The position numbers were made by a program, and so were the translations under genes. A DNA stretch of 29,206 bases from a virus: positions 1-29,206 of the IMG/VR virus record IMGVR_UViG_3300023184_000406; one strand, 5' to 3'. Position 1 is the stretch's first letter; the number at the start of each line of letters is the position of its first letter. The notes below the pieces were generated by a model. The model was not told the DNA's origin and searched no databases. It worked only from the letters and a program-made list of their open reading frames with translations. Positions 15,432 through 24,012 of this stretch are shown one piece after another.

Positions 15432-18400
15432 TTATGACCTTTCATTCTTTGAACGTTGAATAGAATTAATTTTTTGCATCACTCTATTTGCTATTGTTTC
15501 AGCATCAGTATTTCCACCAGAGATTGTGAACTGGTAATAATTTGTTGAGCCACCACCAGAAGAACGCATCACTCCGACGCTTGTGTTTGGACTGGCAGTA
15601 TCACCCATTGCTCCAGGTCCTGGAACTACATGAAGATGACGTTCTCCACCAATACCATGGAACTCAGCAAAGCCACCAGTGTTATTTACGAGGGTTCCGT
15701 ATTGCCCAAGATTTTGTCCAGTTAGGTCATATGCGCGTCCTGTGACATGGTCCGAATTAATAGAACCAAGACCAGTAGTTCTATAAGCAGACGTCATTGT
15801 CCGCTTGCCTGTCAATTGGCCGTTAAGTGAAGAATGACGAGCCATAGTCTGGCTAAGCCTACTTGTTGTCGTATCTCCAATTTGAGAACCACGAGGCGTC
15901 ATTGTGTCTTTAATAATTCCTGCTTCTTTAAACAGGTTTCTCATGGCGTCTGCTTTAAACCATTCAGGCGTTTCGGCAAGGTTGCTCTGAAACATTGCGC
16001 CTACGTCAGTAATAAAGGTTTGGTACTTTGCTGCTAGTTCTTTATCAATGCCAGTCATATCAATTTGGCCCTTGCCATTAGCACCAAGTGCAGAAGTTGT
16101 TAGTCCGGTCAATCCAGTAAATCCATTACTAAAGTCTGTAACTCCAGCAAAGCCTCCCGATGCTTGTGTTGACAATGCCATTCTTTGTTCTGGTGTCATT
16201 GCAAGGATTTGAGATTTAAGACCGGTTGCATCCCCAACTTTCATGTCCTTACCTGCCAAGAACTTAGTAATTTGGTCTGTGATTTGCGTAGAACTATTTT
16301 CAGTAAGCATTTTTTCTACTGCTGTTTGGTCTTTCCCAACTCCACCAGCATGGAATTGGTCATACAGACCATATCCATAACTCTTTTTATCGGTATAGAA
16401 CTTACTGTCTTTGTTTCCATAAAGGGACGTATAGGCGGTTGATGCTTTTGTAGCGTCTCCACCATAAAGAGCCATCAAGTCGGTACCAGCACCTTGGAGG
16501 TAGTCTCTAATGTCGCTTTCTCCAAGGCCTCCGGCCGCTTTGGCCTCAGCAAGTCCGCGACCTCTTTTGTCTAGCGAAGCAGAAGCGGCGTCAAACGCTT
16601 TACGCTTGTCAAAGATGCCAAACGCTTTTGCGTAGTCATCGGAAGCCTGAGCACGCCATTGGTCAGATGTCTGCATTGTCGCCATACCAAGAGCCTTGAT
16701 GGCGTCTGCCGCATCCATGCTTGAATCCACAAGGTTAACGTTCATGCTTCTTGCAAGGTCAACTAATTCTTGTTCCGACTTACCGGTGGCCTCTTTAAGA
16801 ACAGCAAGTTTTTCCATGTAAGCAGCATTTAGATGTCCAGAGACTAAAGCATTATCTGAGTTTTGTTGTCCAAAAGCACTCAATGATGTATCTGCAGCAT
16901 TTTTCATATCTCCAAGTTGAGACTTGCTTATGTCAATACCGTACTTGCCTTGGTTGTTGTAGACATTGTTAAGAATGTCTTTACTTCCCATTCCTCCTGC
17001 TTTAAGAGATTCAATATAGCTATTAAGGTCGGAAAACTTATTAGTAATTGTGTCAAAAGCCTTACTTATTACAGAAGCACCTTTAGTGCCAGGTTTCATT
17101 GAGAGTGCTGCTTCGTTTACTGCACCATAAATCATTTCATTCATGGAAGTAGTAACGGCTTCACGGGCTTTCTTTTTGGCTATCTTTGACTTGTTGCGCC
17201 AGCCCATGATTGCTCCGCTAATTCCACCAAGTACTGCGCCTACTGCTGCTCCTGCTGGTCCTGCAACTTGCATACCAAGTGCTGCACCACCGCCTGCTCC
17301 AAGAAGTGCTCCGCCGGCCGCTGTTCTTGAATTCATTGCTCCACCAAGACCGGCAATTGCTGCTCCAAGTAACGGGCTTTCACTTGAAACAGCAGAACCA
17401 AGAGCAAAAGAACCCTGAGCAGATTTATCAACTTTAGAAGATAGTAATCCAAGACCTAAAGTTGCACCCATGCCCGCCATGGGGCCATTAAGGGCCTTGC
17501 CTGCTTTTGTTGCACTAAATCTTTCTCTAGCATTTCTCATGCCAGACATTGTTCTTCCTATAGCGCCAGGAGAACTTCTTTTTTGTGCCTGCATTGCAGC
17601 GTATTCGTCTGGAGTAATTTTGCTGAACTGCGTAGCGGCCCAGTTTGACATGCGCGCACCAATGGCGTCTTTGCCCATGCTCCAGCCTTTTTTGGAACCC
17701 ATGTAACTACCCCACGCACGTCCTCTTGGACTAAGGCTTGAGCGCTGACCCGTGTATGTTGTCGGTACGTTTGAATTATTTTTTACTGGAGTTCTATTTG
17801 GTGAAGGTGGTCCCTGCATTGGTCCGGTCGGTCCGCCTCCTCCTGCTGGTCCACCTGCAGCCTGCATTAGCATTGTTGCTGCGCTTCTTAATCCATTAGC
17901 AGAACCACTAAGGGAAGAACCTGCACTACTAAGTCCACCAGTTGCTTGATTGAGTGCAGCCATGCTTGAGCCATATATGCCGCCTGGTCCTCCAGTATTT
18001 GCAACTCCAGGAAGACTTGCTCCACCTAATCCTGGCGTCATCTTCGTCATACCAAGAAATCCACCCTTGGTTCCCGACATTGCTTTGCCAACATTTCTTG
18101 CTGCCAGCAATGTGAATAGTGCCCCCATTCCTTTACCACCAAATTTTGAAGCAATTGAATCAACAAGTTTTAATACGCTAGTAAACGTGTTAATCAACAT
18201 CGTTGCACCAGATATAACTTTGTTAATAAAAGGAAGGAGGTCTTGCCATAGTTTGCTTATAACGCTTGTCATTTTCATAAAAGAAGCAATTAGTTCACCT
18301 ATTCTTGAACCAAAATCTAAAACGGTTTGTTTATTTTCTTGAAGAAAAGTATTAAAACTTCCAAACTGACCAGAAATTTGGTCAGCAATTGGTTTAAACA

Positions 18401-19673
18401 TTTTTCCAAACGCTTTTTCAATTACTTTTGCACCATCAATCAATGGTCTTAGCATGTTGGCAATTGCTTTAAACCCGTCTTTAAATTTACTCCACCAGTC
18501 ACCAATTTTTGAAAGCATGCCCTGTGTTCTTGGAAGATACAAAAGAATTGTTCTTGTCATGAATCTTTCAAGTTTGTCTGCGGCAGATACAAGACTGTCA
18601 GCAAGTGTTGTGGCACCGAATCCACTCATTGCTCCAGACAGTGTTCTAAATCCTCTTTGAAAGATTAAAAATATTTCTTGAGCGCCTTTTTTGAGTGGTT
18701 TTAAGAACGGGTCGCCAAGTGCAGTAAATTGACTTTTTACCGAGTTGAAATATCCCTTAAGAGTATTAATTAAGGTTCCACTTATAGTGTCAAACTGTCC
18801 TTGAACTCCAGCGACTTTTGCAAGTTCACCACTTGTGATTGCTTTTTTAAGACCTTCTTTAGTGGTGATATGTAGTTGCCTTAAAGCGCTTTGCATTGCT
18901 CTCTTGTCAGGAAATAAAGATAATGCCGCAGTTCTTGCTTCGGACCATCTGGTTTTGTTCTTTTGAAGAATTGCAATCAGTTCTCCGGCTTTTTGGATTC
19001 CCTGTTCAATGGGTTGTCCAGCAGAAGCAAAATCCATAAGACTCTTAAGCATCTTCTGGCTTCCAGCGTCAAATCTTGAAGTCTTAGAAACAGCATCAAA
19101 TGCTTTTTGGAGGTTTTTTACACCAACAGCAGCAAGGTCTGAATCTTGAGTTAAAGAACGCATTGATGCAGTTGCAGTTTGGAGATTGCTTCCTAGTTCG
19201 CTTGTTCCGTACCTAAACGCATACATTGCAGCCGTCTGCTCTTCCATGGCTGCTGCAACGGCACCCAGGGCCGCTCCTGCGGCTATGGCACCACCACTAA
19301 GCAGTTGTAGACCACCTCTGTATGCTTTCATGGCTACGTTACCTATAATAAACGCACCATGAACCGCAAGCATGGAGGCCGAAAGTAAACCCATTTCTGC
19401 AGCAGCAGCCTTTGATGCAAGACCAAGACCTTTATTCAACATTTTTCCGGATTCTTTGACCATCTTGTCAAGTCCATCAAAGTGTTCTTTATAATAGTTT
19501 GTTCTATCGCCAAGAAGTTCTTGGTAGCCATTGTTTGTTTTTAAAGCAGACGACAATGACTTTTTTTGAAACATTGCGTCAGTCGCGGCAAGTTTCTGTA
19601 ACTTCCGCGTAGTTTGGTCAATCTGACGGTTGTCAGCATTGGCCTCAATTTTAATTACAACTCTTTCGGCCAT
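15432..19673 (-). CDS. Tape measure protein with C-terminal M15-like peptidase domain
   Basis: This is the longest gene (1413 residues). ATG 19673 is chosen because GGAG sits five bases upstream; an ATG 18 bases earlier has no such site. It begins as a long helix (IDQTTRKLQKLAATDAMFQK), has hydrophobic stretches at about 92-112 and 124-143, and a Gly/Ala-rich one near 795-830. Near the end, SDHVTGRAYDLT (His1309, Asp1316) and RHLHVV (His1346, His1348) reproduce the Ser-X-His-X6-Asp and His-X-His zinc-site pattern of M15/D-Ala-D-Ala carboxypeptidase-type peptidases. The domain could open peptidoglycan as the tail penetrates. At roughly 0.15 nm per residue, the tail would be about 200 nm long (inference). 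It follows the chaperone gene, as expected. Confidence 0.9.
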   Translation of the reverse strand: MAERVVIKIEANADNRQIDQTTRKLQKLAATDAMFQKKSLSSALKTNNGYQELLGDRTNYYKEHFDGLDKMVKESGKMLNKGLGLASKAAAAEMGLLSASMLAVHGAFIIGNVAMKAYRGGLQLLSGGAIAAGAALGAVAAAMEEQTAAMYAFRYGTSELGSNLQTATASMRSLTQDSDLAAVGVKNLQKAFDAVSKTSRFDAGSQKMLKSLMDFASAGQPIEQGIQKAGELIAILQKNKTRWSEARTAALSLFPDKRAMQSALRQLHITTKEGLKKAITSGELAKVAGVQGQFDTISGTLINTLKGYFNSVKSQFTALGDPFLKPLKKGAQEIFLIFQRGFRTLSGAMSGFGATTLADSLVSAADKLERFMTRTILLYLPRTQGMLSKIGDWWSKFKDGFKAIANMLRPLIDGAKVIEKAFGKMFKPIADQISGQFGSFNTFLQENKQTVLDFGSRIGELIASFMKMTSVISKLWQDLLPFINKVISGATMLINTFTSVLKLVDSIASKFGGKGMGALFTLLAARNVGKAMSGTKGGFLGMTKMTPGLGGASLPGVANTGGPGGIYGSSMAALNQATGGLSSAGSSLSGSANGLRSAATMLMQAAGGPAGGGGPTGPMQGPPSPNRTPVKNNSNVPTTYTGQRSSLSPRGRAWGSYMGSKKGWSMGKDAIGARMSNWAATQFSKITPDEYAAMQAQKRSSPGAIGRTMSGMRNARERFSATKAGKALNGPMAGMGATLGLGLLSSKVDKSAQGSFALGSAVSSESPLLGAAIAGLGGAMNSRTAAGGALLGAGGGAALGMQVAGPAGAAVGAVLGGISGAIMGWRNKSKIAKKKAREAVTTSMNEMIYGAVNEAALSMKPGTKGASVISKAFDTITNKFSDLNSYIESLKAGGMGSKDILNNVYNNQGKYGIDISKSQLGDMKNAADTSLSAFGQQNSDNALVSGHLNAAYMEKLAVLKEATGKSEQELVDLARSMNVNLVDSSMDAADAIKALGMATMQTSDQWRAQASDDYAKAFGIFDKRKAFDAASASLDKRGRGLAEAKAAGGLGESDIRDYLQGAGTDLMALYGGDATKASTAYTSLYGNKDSKFYTDKKSYGYGLYDQFHAGGVGKDQTAVEKMLTENSSTQITDQITKFLAGKDMKVGDATGLKSQILAMTPEQRMALSTQASGGFAGVTDFSNGFTGLTGLTTSALGANGKGQIDMTGIDKELAAKYQTFITDVGAMFQSNLAETPEWFKADAMRNLFKEAGIIKDTMTPRGSQIGDTTTSRLSQTMARHSSLNGQLTGKRTMTSAYRTTGLGSINSDHVTGRAYDLTGQNLGQYGTLVNNTGGFAEFHGIGGERHLHVVPGPGAMGDTASPNTSVGVMRSSGGGSTNYYQFTISGGNTDAETIANRVMQKINSIQRSKNERS

Positions 19674-19711
19674 GCCATCTCCGCTATGCAAGTGTTAAGG
19701 CAAAACCACAT

Positions 19712-20415
19712 TTATTGCGTCGCAGCCTGCTTCTGCTGCTCCTCGCGGTCTCTAGTTATGATTTTAGCACAAGCCATGCGTACGACCCAATCAACATCTG
19801 AGCAGTCAAGCAGACGTAAAGGGTCTGTTCCAAAAAGTTCCCCCAGCCGTGCTGCGGAGATTAATAATGGGTCGGAGAGTAAATCGTCTACGACCCCTTC
19901 GTAGGGTCCACCGTATCAACCGTGTCCCCGTAACCCGACGCATCAAGAATTGCCAAAGCGGCTGATTCAATATGTGGGTCAACGCCAAAAAACTCACGAA
20001 CACAGTCAGGTAGCGCACGAGTCGTATCGGTCATTGCAAGGATTTCCTCTGATGCAAAGCCCAATGGATAGCCTTCGCCATCAAAGACTTCTTCGCCATC
20101 AATACAGATTCCGACAGTTGTATTTCCAATTACATAGCAACCAAACTTTGAACCATCAAGACCATTTTTGGAGTCTTCTCCACATGCTTTACGCCAACGC
20201 TTCATATCGTTTTGAGTAATGTTTGGACTAATTTTAAGCGTTACATTTGGACGCTCTGGTACTTCAAGATAGACAACTTGGCGTTCAACCTTCTTGCTGA
20301 TTGTCTCACGGAGACGGTCAAGAAGTGTTGGTTCTACAGGTTTAGCCGTAGGCTTTTCAGCCTTTTTGCTAGGTGTAGTTTCTGGGGTTTCTTCTGAATA
20401 AAGTGAATCGCTCAT
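19712..20415 (-). CDS. Tail assembly chaperone, -1 frameshift fusion product
   Basis: The fusion is read as complement(19894-20415) then, after slipping back one base, complement(19712-19894), giving 234 residues. The downstream frame has no start of its own near the junction and reads VVDDLLSDPLLISAARLGEL, FGTDPLRLLDCSDVDWVVRM, ending in a Gln-rich tail at TAA 19712-19714. This is the DP..ISAARL-type extension seen in lambda G-T-like tail assembly chaperones. It sits between tube and tape measure, the conserved place for such frameshifts. The fusion chaperone would bind the tape measure while the tube polymerises on it. Supported by frame continuity and position, not by expression data. Confidence 0.8.
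19888..19899 (-). promoter_or_regulatory. Probable -1 ribosomal slippage site
   Basis: On the minus strand the zero frame reads AAG GGG TCG TAG. The GGGG run (19894-19897) lets tRNA-Gly re-pair on GGG after slipping back one base. In the -1 frame a TGA lies just eight codons upstream of the run, so the shift must occur within a short window, and GGGG is the best candidate in it. Confidence 0.7.
19888..20415 (-). CDS. Tail assembly chaperone, unshifted product
   Basis: The 175-residue zero-frame product starts at ATG 20415 and ends at TAG 19888. It has an acidic/Lys-Pro-rich N-terminus (ETTPSKKAEKPTAKPVEP), then LLDRLRETISKKVERQVVYL and a beta-rich domain (RPNVTLKISPNITQNDMKRW, VIGNTTVGICIDGEEVFDGE). 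It closes with TTRALPDCVREFFGVDPHIE and LAILDASGYGDTV. It lies between tail tube and tape measure, which defines the lambda gpG-like partner. The short form is normally made in excess over the fusion form. The 64-base gap upstream holds no gene. Confidence 0.8.
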   Translation of the reverse strand: MSDSLYSEETPETTPSKKAEKPTAKPVEPTLLDRLRETISKKVERQVVYLEVPERPNVTLKISPNITQNDMKRWRKACGEDSKNGLDGSKFGCYVIGNTTVGICIDGEEVFDGEGYPLGFASEEILAMTDTTRALPDCVREFFGVDPHIESAALAILDASGYGDTVDTVDPTKGS

Positions 20416-20479
20416 AACCAGAAAACTAGCACATCAATATTCAACTATGCGCAACTAAGCGCGTCAATAATTGTTTTAA

Positions 20480-20962
20480 TTATGCTGTTGTAACAGCAGC
20501 AGTTGGTCCTGCTACGTCTTGCACTGAGAAAGTAAGTGCAAAGGTTGCTGGAGCACCGGCTGAAGAGTCACCATCTGGCTCAGTAAGACCTACGAGGAGG
20601 CAGTTTGAGTAAATTCGGTCTGGCTTATTTGAAGCCAAGTCACAGTTATAAACCGATACGGTCACGTTGTAGTAAGCAGTTCCAACTTTTGTGCGGAGTT
20701 TTTGCAACTTTTCAGCAATTCCGCTACCGGCATCGCTGTGTACGTCATCATCGTCATAATGAGCGGTAAGGGTAAGGTCACCAATCTCGTATGGCGCACA
20801 GATGACTGTGGGGAATGTGGCTCCGCCTGTGTAGATTTTCTCAACCGAGGCGGTGATTTCTCCACCTGAGATTTGAGCGAATCTAAATCCGGTCCATTTT
20901 ACGCCCGCAGTGTCAACTGGAACGATTGTTGCGAGTACTTGCCTCTGTGCTACTTTTGCCAT
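20480..20962 (-). CDS. Tail tube protein
   Basis: This 160-residue protein immediately follows the sheath gene, as contractile tail tubes do, and has the usual size. It is almost all predicted beta structure: FRFAQISGGEITASVEKIYT, APYEIGDLTLTAHYDDDDVH, TAYYNVTVSVYNCDLASN and APATFALTFSVQDVAG. The Glu-Ile-Gly-Asp-Leu-Thr-Leu-Thr segment is typical of tube monomers that stack as hexameric rings. A short helix (SGIAEKLQKLRTKVG) lies in the middle. It forms the inner channel for DNA. Confidence 0.88.
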   Translation of the reverse strand: MAKVAQRQVLATIVPVDTAGVKWTGFRFAQISGGEITASVEKIYTGGATFPTVICAPYEIGDLTLTAHYDDDDVHSDAGSGIAEKLQKLRTKVGTAYYNVTVSVYNCDLASNKPDRIYSNCLLVGLTEPDGDSSAGAPATFALTFSVQDVAGPTAAVTTA

Positions 20963-20977
20963 TGCAATGCTCCTGTG

Positions 20978-22450
20978 TTAGACAACCGACGTTGTAAGGT
21001 TTGATTTGACGATTGTTACGTTGATTCTGTCACCGATGCTTGAGACGCGAACGCCAACTTCGGCTTTAATGATTCCGTTAGCAACTTGCGTGATTGGGTT
21101 AATTGAAGCATTGCACTTCACTGTGTACCCAATGTCGGTCTTATTGCCGTTGGCATCGTACGCTTCGTATAGCGCACCAAGAAGGCGAAGGCCCTCAAGG
21201 AGGCTGATTAAGCGAGACTGGACATCACCGTAAACGGTGTTGCGTCCATTAATAACAGAGAACAAAAGGTCATCAAGTTGCGAGTAAGCCTGCACGACGA
21301 CTGTATTAAGAACATCTTGTGCTGTGTAATAGCGGAAGTTTGCACTATCGCTAGAGCATGAACGTGCACCGTAGATTCTTACTGAGTTGGCAATGATGCG
21401 GATTGCATTAACACCAGCCTCGTCAAGCGTGTCACCTGCGGCTGCATCAACATCACTTGCTACACCAGAAACAAAACGGGCTTTAGACAAAAGACCAGCG
21501 GCTGGCTGATGAGGGCCAGTCTGGTTGTGTGCAAGTGCGCGCTTTGCAGCAACGTAACCGTCTGGTGGAATCAATCTTGATACTCCGGAAACGGCTGTTG
21601 GTACATAAACCCATGGGAAGTAGTAAGCGGCATGCTCGGCATTGTCGTAAGCGGTGATTGCTGCTGCATCATCAATTGCATCACCAGAAGTGGCAGATGA
21701 AGAAGAGTGAAGAATCGCAAGACGGTTGTTTGTATTTGCATGGTCAACAAGCGCTTTTTGAACCGTTTCAAGCGATGTTTCTGGAATGGAAACCGCTCCG
21801 TCGCCATATGAATCGTCAAACAACTCAAGGGCTGTAGAGTAATCGGCAAGCACTGCGGCAGAACCTGCTGCACCCTCGCTAAAAGCAGAACGGGCAGAAA
21901 CTACTGGAAGCGGGTTCACGTTTTCTGAAGCAAGGTCTACTGCGTATACATACAAAGAAGACGATACTCCAGTGTTGATTGCATTAATCAGGCCTGCTAC
22001 TGTCGTTTTTGCACCAGTGTTAATGAGGAGTGTATCGTTGTGCCAAATCTTAATTGCTACAGAGTCAGCAAGAGTTGCATCAGTATCAACAACTTGAATT
22101 TCAAGTCCTGTTGACCATGTACCTTCACCAAGAGCCCAAACCTTAATGGTTGGGTCTGTCTCGCTATCTGAAAGAACTTCAAAGCCTTCGGTTGCGCCTG
22201 AGCCAACTACGCGAGAAACTTGAGCACGTGTGCCGCCTTCTTCAAAGAAAGCCTGAACTGTTGGGTGCAAGTAAGCAGTTGAGACATAACCGCCGAAACG
22301 TGACTCAAACTCCTCAAGACTTTGTACTGTTACAACGGAACCTACAGGACCGCGCTCAGCAAATCCTGCAATAAATAGTTGTGAAGAAGAACGTACGGTC
22401 GCATTTGTTGGACCCGTGCGTACTGCAGTTGAAATTGTTACTCCTGGCAT
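20978..22450 (-). CDS. Tail sheath protein
   Basis: The 490-residue length is normal for contractile sheaths. The N-terminus MPGVTISTAVRTGPTNATVR, then FIAGFAERGPVGSVVTVQS, SLEEFESRFGGYVSTAYLHP and QAFFEEGGTRAQVSRVVG are the signature start of the family. Late segments PDGYVAAKRALAHNQTGPHQ, PAAGLLSKARFVSGV, AGVNAIRIIANSVRIYGARS and DDLLFSVINGRNTVYGDVQS match the conserved C-terminal polymerisation domain. The end YTVKCNASINPITQVANGII, RVSSIGDRINVTIVKS is the C-terminal strand that interlocks subunits. It contracts around the tube during infection. Confidence 0.95.
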   Translation of the reverse strand: MPGVTISTAVRTGPTNATVRSSSQLFIAGFAERGPVGSVVTVQSLEEFESRFGGYVSTAYLHPTVQAFFEEGGTRAQVSRVVGSGATEGFEVLSDSETDPTIKVWALGEGTWSTGLEIQVVDTDATLADSVAIKIWHNDTLLINTGAKTTVAGLINAINTGVSSSLYVYAVDLASENVNPLPVVSARSAFSEGAAGSAAVLADYSTALELFDDSYGDGAVSIPETSLETVQKALVDHANTNNRLAILHSSSSATSGDAIDDAAAITAYDNAEHAAYYFPWVYVPTAVSGVSRLIPPDGYVAAKRALAHNQTGPHQPAAGLLSKARFVSGVASDVDAAAGDTLDEAGVNAIRIIANSVRIYGARSCSSDSANFRYYTAQDVLNTVVVQAYSQLDDLLFSVINGRNTVYGDVQSRLISLLEGLRLLGALYEAYDANGNKTDIGYTVKCNASINPITQVANGIIKAEVGVRVSSIGDRINVTIVKSNLTTSVV

Positions 22451-22459
22451 GATACCTTC

Positions 22460-22870
22460 CTACTGCTCATCGCTTTTTGGCTTATCGTCTGTAGATTCTA
22501 ATTGTACAGATGGCTCTGGTTCTTCTTGTGCAACTGTTTCAGAAGATTCTTGTTCAATTTCTGGTTCAGGTGTATTTTCAGACTTTTGTGGTTTTTGTTT
22601 CTTTGCCAATTTATCTTCTTTTGGCTCGGATACAAGGCTTTCATTGACTTTATGAACAATAAGTTCTTTAAAATCAATCGCTCTTTGAACACCAGGATTG
22701 TCAAGGCATGTACCAAAAGATTGTCCCGGTACAATCGTTTCTTTTGGAGAACCAACTTCAATTGTTCTTCCAGAAACGTTTTTTACGCAAATTGTTTGCG
22801 CATCTGCCAAAAATGCAGAACAATCATGGGGCGTTCCAAATTTAACAACAACATGTTTGTGTTCAGTCAT
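22460..22870 (-). CDS. Hypothetical protein with acidic low-complexity tail
   Basis: ATG 22870 is preferred because GGAG lies six bases upstream; the frame stays open further to a TTG at 22909. The 136-residue protein has a compact first half (HKHVVVKFGTPHDCSAFLAD, TICVKNVSGRTIEVGSPKET, IVPGQSFGTCLDNPGVQRAI) and a second half dominated by Glu, Lys, Pro, Ser and Gln (KPQKSENTPEPEIEQESSET), probably disordered. It lies between the terminator-like gene and the sheath, so a role at the head-tail joint or as an accessory protein is possible. No family was recognised. Confidence 0.7.
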   Translation of the reverse strand: MTEHKHVVVKFGTPHDCSAFLADAQTICVKNVSGRTIEVGSPKETIVPGQSFGTCLDNPGVQRAIDFKELIVHKVNESLVSEPKEDKLAKKQKPQKSENTPEPEIEQESSETVAQEEPEPSVQLESTDDKPKSDEQ

Positions 22871-22930
22871 TTGCATCTCCAATAGTGCTTGTAATGGATT
22901 GTACAGCAATTATCGTCTGCTGTTTGTAAG

Positions 22931-23527
22931 TTACAACTGGTGAGGAAGACTATTCAACTCAACGTCAAATGTTGAAACAATTCCAATATTTCTACGTGCC
23001 ACAATTTCATCTATTGCTAGGTCGTAGGAGATGTATGCCCCAGCAAGAAATCTGTCACCTTTCAAAAGTGTCAAATCTGAAAATTCTTCACGCATTGAGC
23101 CTTCGTCAATAATCGCTCTAAATGAATCACGTGGGTCAGTGGCCTTCAGGCAGGGGTAATCAAGTAACGCTGACCGAACTGTCGTGGTTAGCCTGTCTCG
23201 CATGACTGTGGCTTCCTGAGCACCCTCTGTACGAACCCAGACATAGGTCCTCATTGAGTAATTAACCCTATACAGAGGGTCAATAGAGTCATAGCCAATT
23301 CTTTCAAGTCTGCTAGTTGAAATTACAACCGTAATAACGGTAGGCCATGCGTCAAGAGCAAGAGGTTCATGAGTAAAAAACGACTCAGGAGTGGGGAGGG
23401 TTATGTCATCAACACCCCACCCGTTTCTATAGTCAACAAGACGGACTGGAATATCTTCTTCAAGATATGAGTTGACATAGTTTTTAGCAAATTGAGGTCC
23501 ATGCATCAAGAATGGTGTTGATGTCAT
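22931..23527 (-). CDS. Tail terminator / tail completion-like protein
   Basis: This 198-residue protein overlaps the previous stop by one base (TAATG). It begins MTSTPFLMHGPQFAKNYVNS and holds DIPVRLVDYRNGWGVDDITL, AWPTVITVVISTSRLERIGY, YRVNYSMRTYVWVRTEGAQE and a helix ATVMRDRLTTTVRSALL. The end, SDLTLLKGDRFLAGAYISYD, LAIDEIVARRNIG, gives strands of the type seen in terminators, where a beta sheet backed by helices caps the tube. Its position between a gpG-like gene and the sheath supports this. The assignment is by order and general pattern. Confidence 0.6.
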   Translation of the reverse strand: MTSTPFLMHGPQFAKNYVNSYLEEDIPVRLVDYRNGWGVDDITLPTPESFFTHEPLALDAWPTVITVVISTSRLERIGYDSIDPLYRVNYSMRTYVWVRTEGAQEATVMRDRLTTTVRSALLDYPCLKATDPRDSFRAIIDEGSMREEFSDLTLLKGDRFLAGAYISYDLAIDEIVARRNIGIVSTFDVELNSLPHQL

Positions 23528-24012
23528 TAGTTGCTTCCAAACTTCATGTTGTCATTAACGATGTGTTGTTCTATTTGACGGCCAAGTTCTTCACTGAAAC
23601 CTACTGGCTCAAAAACCAATTTTCTTGCTGGCATCTTTGTTGTTCCGTACTGGTGGAATTTTGCATACTCAACACTGGTACCAAACTCTGCACTCATATC
23701 GTTAATTACTTTTACAGAGTTATTTAAGTCAGCAAGGCTTCTAAATAGTTCCCCATTTCCGCGCACCATTATTGGGTCTCCAGGGAAATGACTTAACTTC
23801 CATGCAGAATAAGAAGCAGATAAGGGAGCCCATCCACCAGAAGGAAGACCTGAAGCAGTGAAGTTCTCTGCATTTGCTTTTTCTAGTTCTCTTTGAGCCC
23901 AATGAAAAACGGGCTTTAAGTTTGAAGACCTTTTGGACATGCCTTTTAGAAAGCGTTCGGCCTTGTCGGCATCAATTTTTACATGAATAGAAACGTCGGA
24001 TTTACTGGACAT
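23527..24012 (-). CDS. Virion morphogenesis protein, gpG/HK97 gp10-like
   Basis: The protein has 161 residues. The C-terminal FGTSVEYAKFHQYGTTKMPA followed by RKLVFEP is the hallmark of the Mu gpG / HK97 gp10-type tail completion family (Y...HQ.G...PAR..). Upstream, HWAQRELEKANAENFTASGL and GGWAPLSASYSAWKLSHFPG fit the same family, as does RGNGELFRSLADL. These proteins join the finished tail to the head or act late in morphogenesis. It shares one-base TAATG overlaps with both neighbours, so the block is tightly coupled. Confidence 0.82.
   Translation of the reverse strand: MSSKSDVSIHVKIDADKAERFLKGMSKRSSNLKPVFHWAQRELEKANAENFTASGLPSGGWAPLSASYSAWKLSHFPGDPIMVRGNGELFRSLADLNNSVKVINDMSAEFGTSVEYAKFHQYGTTKMPARKLVFEPVGFSEELGRQIEQHIVNDNMKFGSN

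Noticed and set aside
16917-18660. Plus-strand frames inside the tape measure
   Set aside because: They are shadows of the long minus-strand gene, with no start signals and no recognisable domains.
19806-20018. 70-residue minus-strand frame overlapping the chaperone end
   Set aside because: It lies in the third frame and gives an unnatural basic sequence. The -1 frame carries the chaperone-like extension instead.
20449-20462. Small GCGC / GCGC hairpin between tail tube and chaperone genes
   Set aside because: The stem is only four base pairs and has no T-tract after it on the transcribed strand, so a terminator cannot be supported.
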